The notes under the pieces are model-generated. The model saw nothing but the letters and a program-made list of their open reading frames with translations, had not been told where the DNA came from and did not search any database. DNA of 6,615 nt from Spirochaetota bacterium (lineage in GTDB: Bacteria > Spirochaetota > JAGLSM01 > JAKPMW01), in NCBI GenBank assembly GCA_029548715.1, contig JAKPMW010000363.1, positions 1 through 6,615 on the forward strand. Reading direction: 5' to 3'. Within the stretch, counting starts at the first letter, position 1, and each line of letters starts with the position of its first letter. Shown piece after piece: positions 6,103 through 6,615 of the stretch. Position numbers and translations under genes: made by a program.

Positions 6103-6615
6103 ACGATCCCCGCACGAGACCCCTGATTCTCCAGTCTGACATGACCGTTATGCTGGAGGTGGCTCACCCAGGGTTTGAGAGTCTGCGGACAACCCTTGGT
6201 TCGTTTGCCGATCTCGAAAAATCCCCCGAGCACATCCACACGTACCGGATTACCCCCCTGTCGATCTGGAATGCGGCTTCGGCAGGCGTCCCCCTTGAGG
6301 TGATCCGGAGCTTTCTGGTCGAAAACAGCAAGTACGATATTCCGCAAAACCTCCTGTTCCAGGTCGAAGAGCTGTATGCGCGTTATGGACGGCTGGTCTT
6401 GCGTGTAGATGAGGATGAACGGATCGTTTTGGAGAGTGACGATCCCCTGATTCTGGCCGAGGCGGTCTCCAGCAAGCGGATTGCCCCGTTTATCACCGGC
6501 ACAATAAGCGAGCGGGCTGTTTCGATCAACCCGGCCTGGCGCGGGTTTATCAAAAAGGAGTTTATCGATCTCGGGTATCCGGTCCGTGACGAGGCGGGGT
6601 ATCGGGCGGGGGCCG
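6099..6615 (+). CDS. XPB/Ssl2-like DNA repair helicase, N-terminal part (runs off the window)
   Basis: An uninterrupted frame from the ATG at 6099 runs to the window edge, giving 172 codons. The product resembles the N-terminal region of bacterial XPB helicases, superfamily 2 DNA translocases related to the eukaryotic nucleotide-excision-repair protein XPB/ERCC3. Visible signatures are RPLILQSDMTVMLEV (7-21), FADLEKSPEHIHTYRITPLS (37-56), IWNAASAG (57-64), a segment with IPQNLLFQVEELYARYGRL, and a C-proximal GYPVRDEAGYRAGA that matches the linker just before the helicase core. The Walker A and DEAD-box-type motifs would lie beyond the window, so activity cannot be judged here. ATGA at 6099-6102 joins it to the glycosyltransferase stop, indicating translational coupling. 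Bacterial XPB occurs patchily, including in spirochaetes and actinobacteria. Its job in bacteria is less defined than that of UvrABC. Confidence 0.88.
   Translation, partial: MNDPRTRPLILQSDMTVMLEVAHPGFESLRTTLGSFADLEKSPEHIHTYRITPLSIWNAASAGVPLEVIRSFLVENSKYDIPQNLLFQVEELYARYGRLVLRVDEDERIVLESDDPLILAEAVSSKRIAPFITGTISERAVSINPAWRGFIKKEFIDLGYPVRDEAGYRAGA

Overview
The window is a compact, entirely plus-strand bacterial chromosomal segment, GC-rich by eye. It holds seven whole or partial protein genes plus the last codons of an eighth. It looks like core chromosome rather than a mobile or defence island: I found no transposase, integrase, tRNA, rRNA, CRISPR array or long repeat. The source is not certain. 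A bacterial XPB-type helicase, a bactofilin and a large membrane-anchored TPR protein together fit a spirochaete (Spirochaetota) of fairly high GC, but the same genes occur in other phyla, so this is a moderate-confidence inference.

Layout. Positions 1-31 carry the tail of an upstream gene, probably ribH (lumazine synthase). nusB follows 5 bases later (37-459). A 34-base gap leads to a membrane-anchored TPR-repeat protein (494-2428). A PHP-family phosphoesterase of the YciV/RnmA type (2409-3320) overlaps the TPR gene's end by 20 bases. An 82-base gap with a plausible sigma-70-type promoter precedes a bactofilin (3403-3870). A 128-base gap containing a strong hairpin leads to alanine racemase alr (3999-5111). 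A membrane-associated family 2 glycosyltransferase (5101-6102) overlaps alr by 11 bases. Last comes the N-terminal part of an XPB/Ssl2-like DNA helicase (6099 to the window edge), which overlaps the glycosyltransferase by 4 bases.

How the genes fit together (inference). The first block joins riboflavin synthesis, rRNA antitermination (NusB) and a PHP enzyme whose E. coli relative RnmA trims rRNA 5' ends and degrades 3',5'-bisphosphonucleotides, with a TPR scaffold of unknown role between them. The second block is cell-envelope flavoured: bactofilin cytoskeleton, D-alanine supply for peptidoglycan and a membrane glycosyltransferase. It then runs without a gap into a DNA-repair helicase. Overlapping starts at 2409, 5101 and 6099 suggest translational coupling. 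Each gene except the TPR protein and the glycosyltransferase can be assigned to a well-known family. I see no convincing evidence of a wholly new system; the least understood items are the TPR protein and the non-coding leader upstream of alr.
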